NCBI RefSeq assembly: GCF_017635265.1 | Contig: NZ_JAGBLU010000104.1 | Span: 1-64,000 of the forward strand | Direction of reading: 5' to 3' | Length of the DNA stretch: 64,000 nt | From: Butyrivibrio sp. | GTDB lineage: Bacteria; Bacillota; Clostridia; Lachnospirales; Lachnospiraceae | Part shown: positions 63,804 to 64,000 of the stretch, piece by piece | How positions within the stretch are numbered: the first letter of the stretch is position 1 | Layout: each line of letters starts with the position of its first letter | Translations under genes and position numbers: made by a program | The notes under the pieces: generated by a model | Database searches by the model: none | What the model was told of the DNA's origin: nothing | Seen by the model: only the letters and a program-made list of their open reading frames with translations

Positions 63804-64000
63804 ATGGAAGAAGGATATGGACAGATAAGAGTGCTTCATGTTCTTGGGGGACTTGGAGTAGGCGGCGCAGAATGCCGTATTATTGATTTATATCGCAACA
63901 TGGATAGAGACAAGATTCAATTTGATTTTCTTGTACACTATTCTCCGGAAAAAACAGGTAAAAAGAGTCCGACTTCTGATGAACTCATGGCAGTTCGAGA
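63804..64000 (+). CDS. GT4 glycosyltransferase, N-terminal part (runs off the window)
   Basis: The frame from ATG 63804 (AGGAG at 63794-63798) stays open to the window end. IRVLHVLGGLGVGGAECRII and KIQFDFLVHYSPEKTGK are the typical start of EpsF-like GT4 enzymes. About 65 codons are visible, so no more can be said about the donor. Confidence 0.82.
   Translation, partial: MEEGYGQIRVLHVLGGLGVGGAECRIIDLYRNMDRDKIQFDFLVHYSPEKTGKKSPTSDELMAVR

Overview
The window looks like a low-GC Firmicutes chromosome, most likely a Lachnospiraceae of the Butyrivibrio/Pseudobutyrivibrio kind. This is inferred from gene order (recD2, comF, a yvyF-like gene, cdaA, cdaR, glmM), AT-rich codon use, strong GGAGG-type ribosome binding sites and many ATG/TTG/GTG stop-start overlaps. 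No rRNA, tRNA, CRISPR array, transposase or integrase was seen. Apart from two minus-strand genes near 14-15 kb and a decayed regulator at the left end, everything reads on the + strand.

Left end (1-800): gene remnants, including the tail of a flavin reductase and a LysR regulator broken by deletions and a frameshift. 828-10585: a housekeeping run with the helicase RecD2, ComF, a YvyF-like protein, two unknown membrane proteins, c-di-AMP cyclase CdaA with its regulator CdaR, GlmM, an HPr-type phosphocarrier, and a DUF3048 lipoprotein ending at a terminator. 10655-13842: an RmlD-type reductase, a DUF212/PAP2-like membrane protein and a large LIC_10190-like membrane protein. 13875-15334 (minus): a secreted CAP-domain protein and an AraC-type regulator, with an operator-like repeat between them.

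15490-64000 is a very large surface-polysaccharide/glycan region. It begins with GDP-L-fucose synthesis (gmd, fcl). From 17692 to 31118 there is one assembly unit: glycosyltransferases, a WcaJ-type initiating transferase, a Wzz-like protein, an EpsG-type polymerase and GT-C enzymes. From 31181 to 38607 is a nonulosonic (pseudaminic) acid unit: an ATP-grasp ligase, a cytidylyltransferase fused to an amino-acid-decarboxylase-like enzyme, PseI, PseG, a GT2 and a GT52-like transferase. From 38694 to 50125 are a PglK-like ABC flippase, an O-acyltransferase, GtrA, WecE, a PseH-like acetyltransferase and several multi-pass GT-C-like proteins. From 50375 to 59973 is a second assembly unit with an O-antigen-ligase-like protein, PglF-, PglE- and PglC-like enzymes, a PLP enzyme, a second ATP-grasp ligase and a PglA-like transferase. 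The right end makes UDP-GalNAcA-type sugars (WbpO- and WbpP-like) and carries a DUF2334 deacetylase-like protein and the start of another GT4.

The most notable signals are: (1) the PseF-decarboxylase fusion beside an ATP-grasp enzyme; (2) a second PLP/ATP-grasp pair inside a bacillosamine-type pathway that lacks PglD, recalling Neisseria PglB2; (3) a structured RNA candidate of about 155 nt, present twice (61392-61545 and 62715-62880) with compensatory changes in its stems and a conserved 14-nt loop; (4) a 137-bp palindrome at 50139-50275. All functions are read from sequence motifs and family knowledge. No database search was possible.
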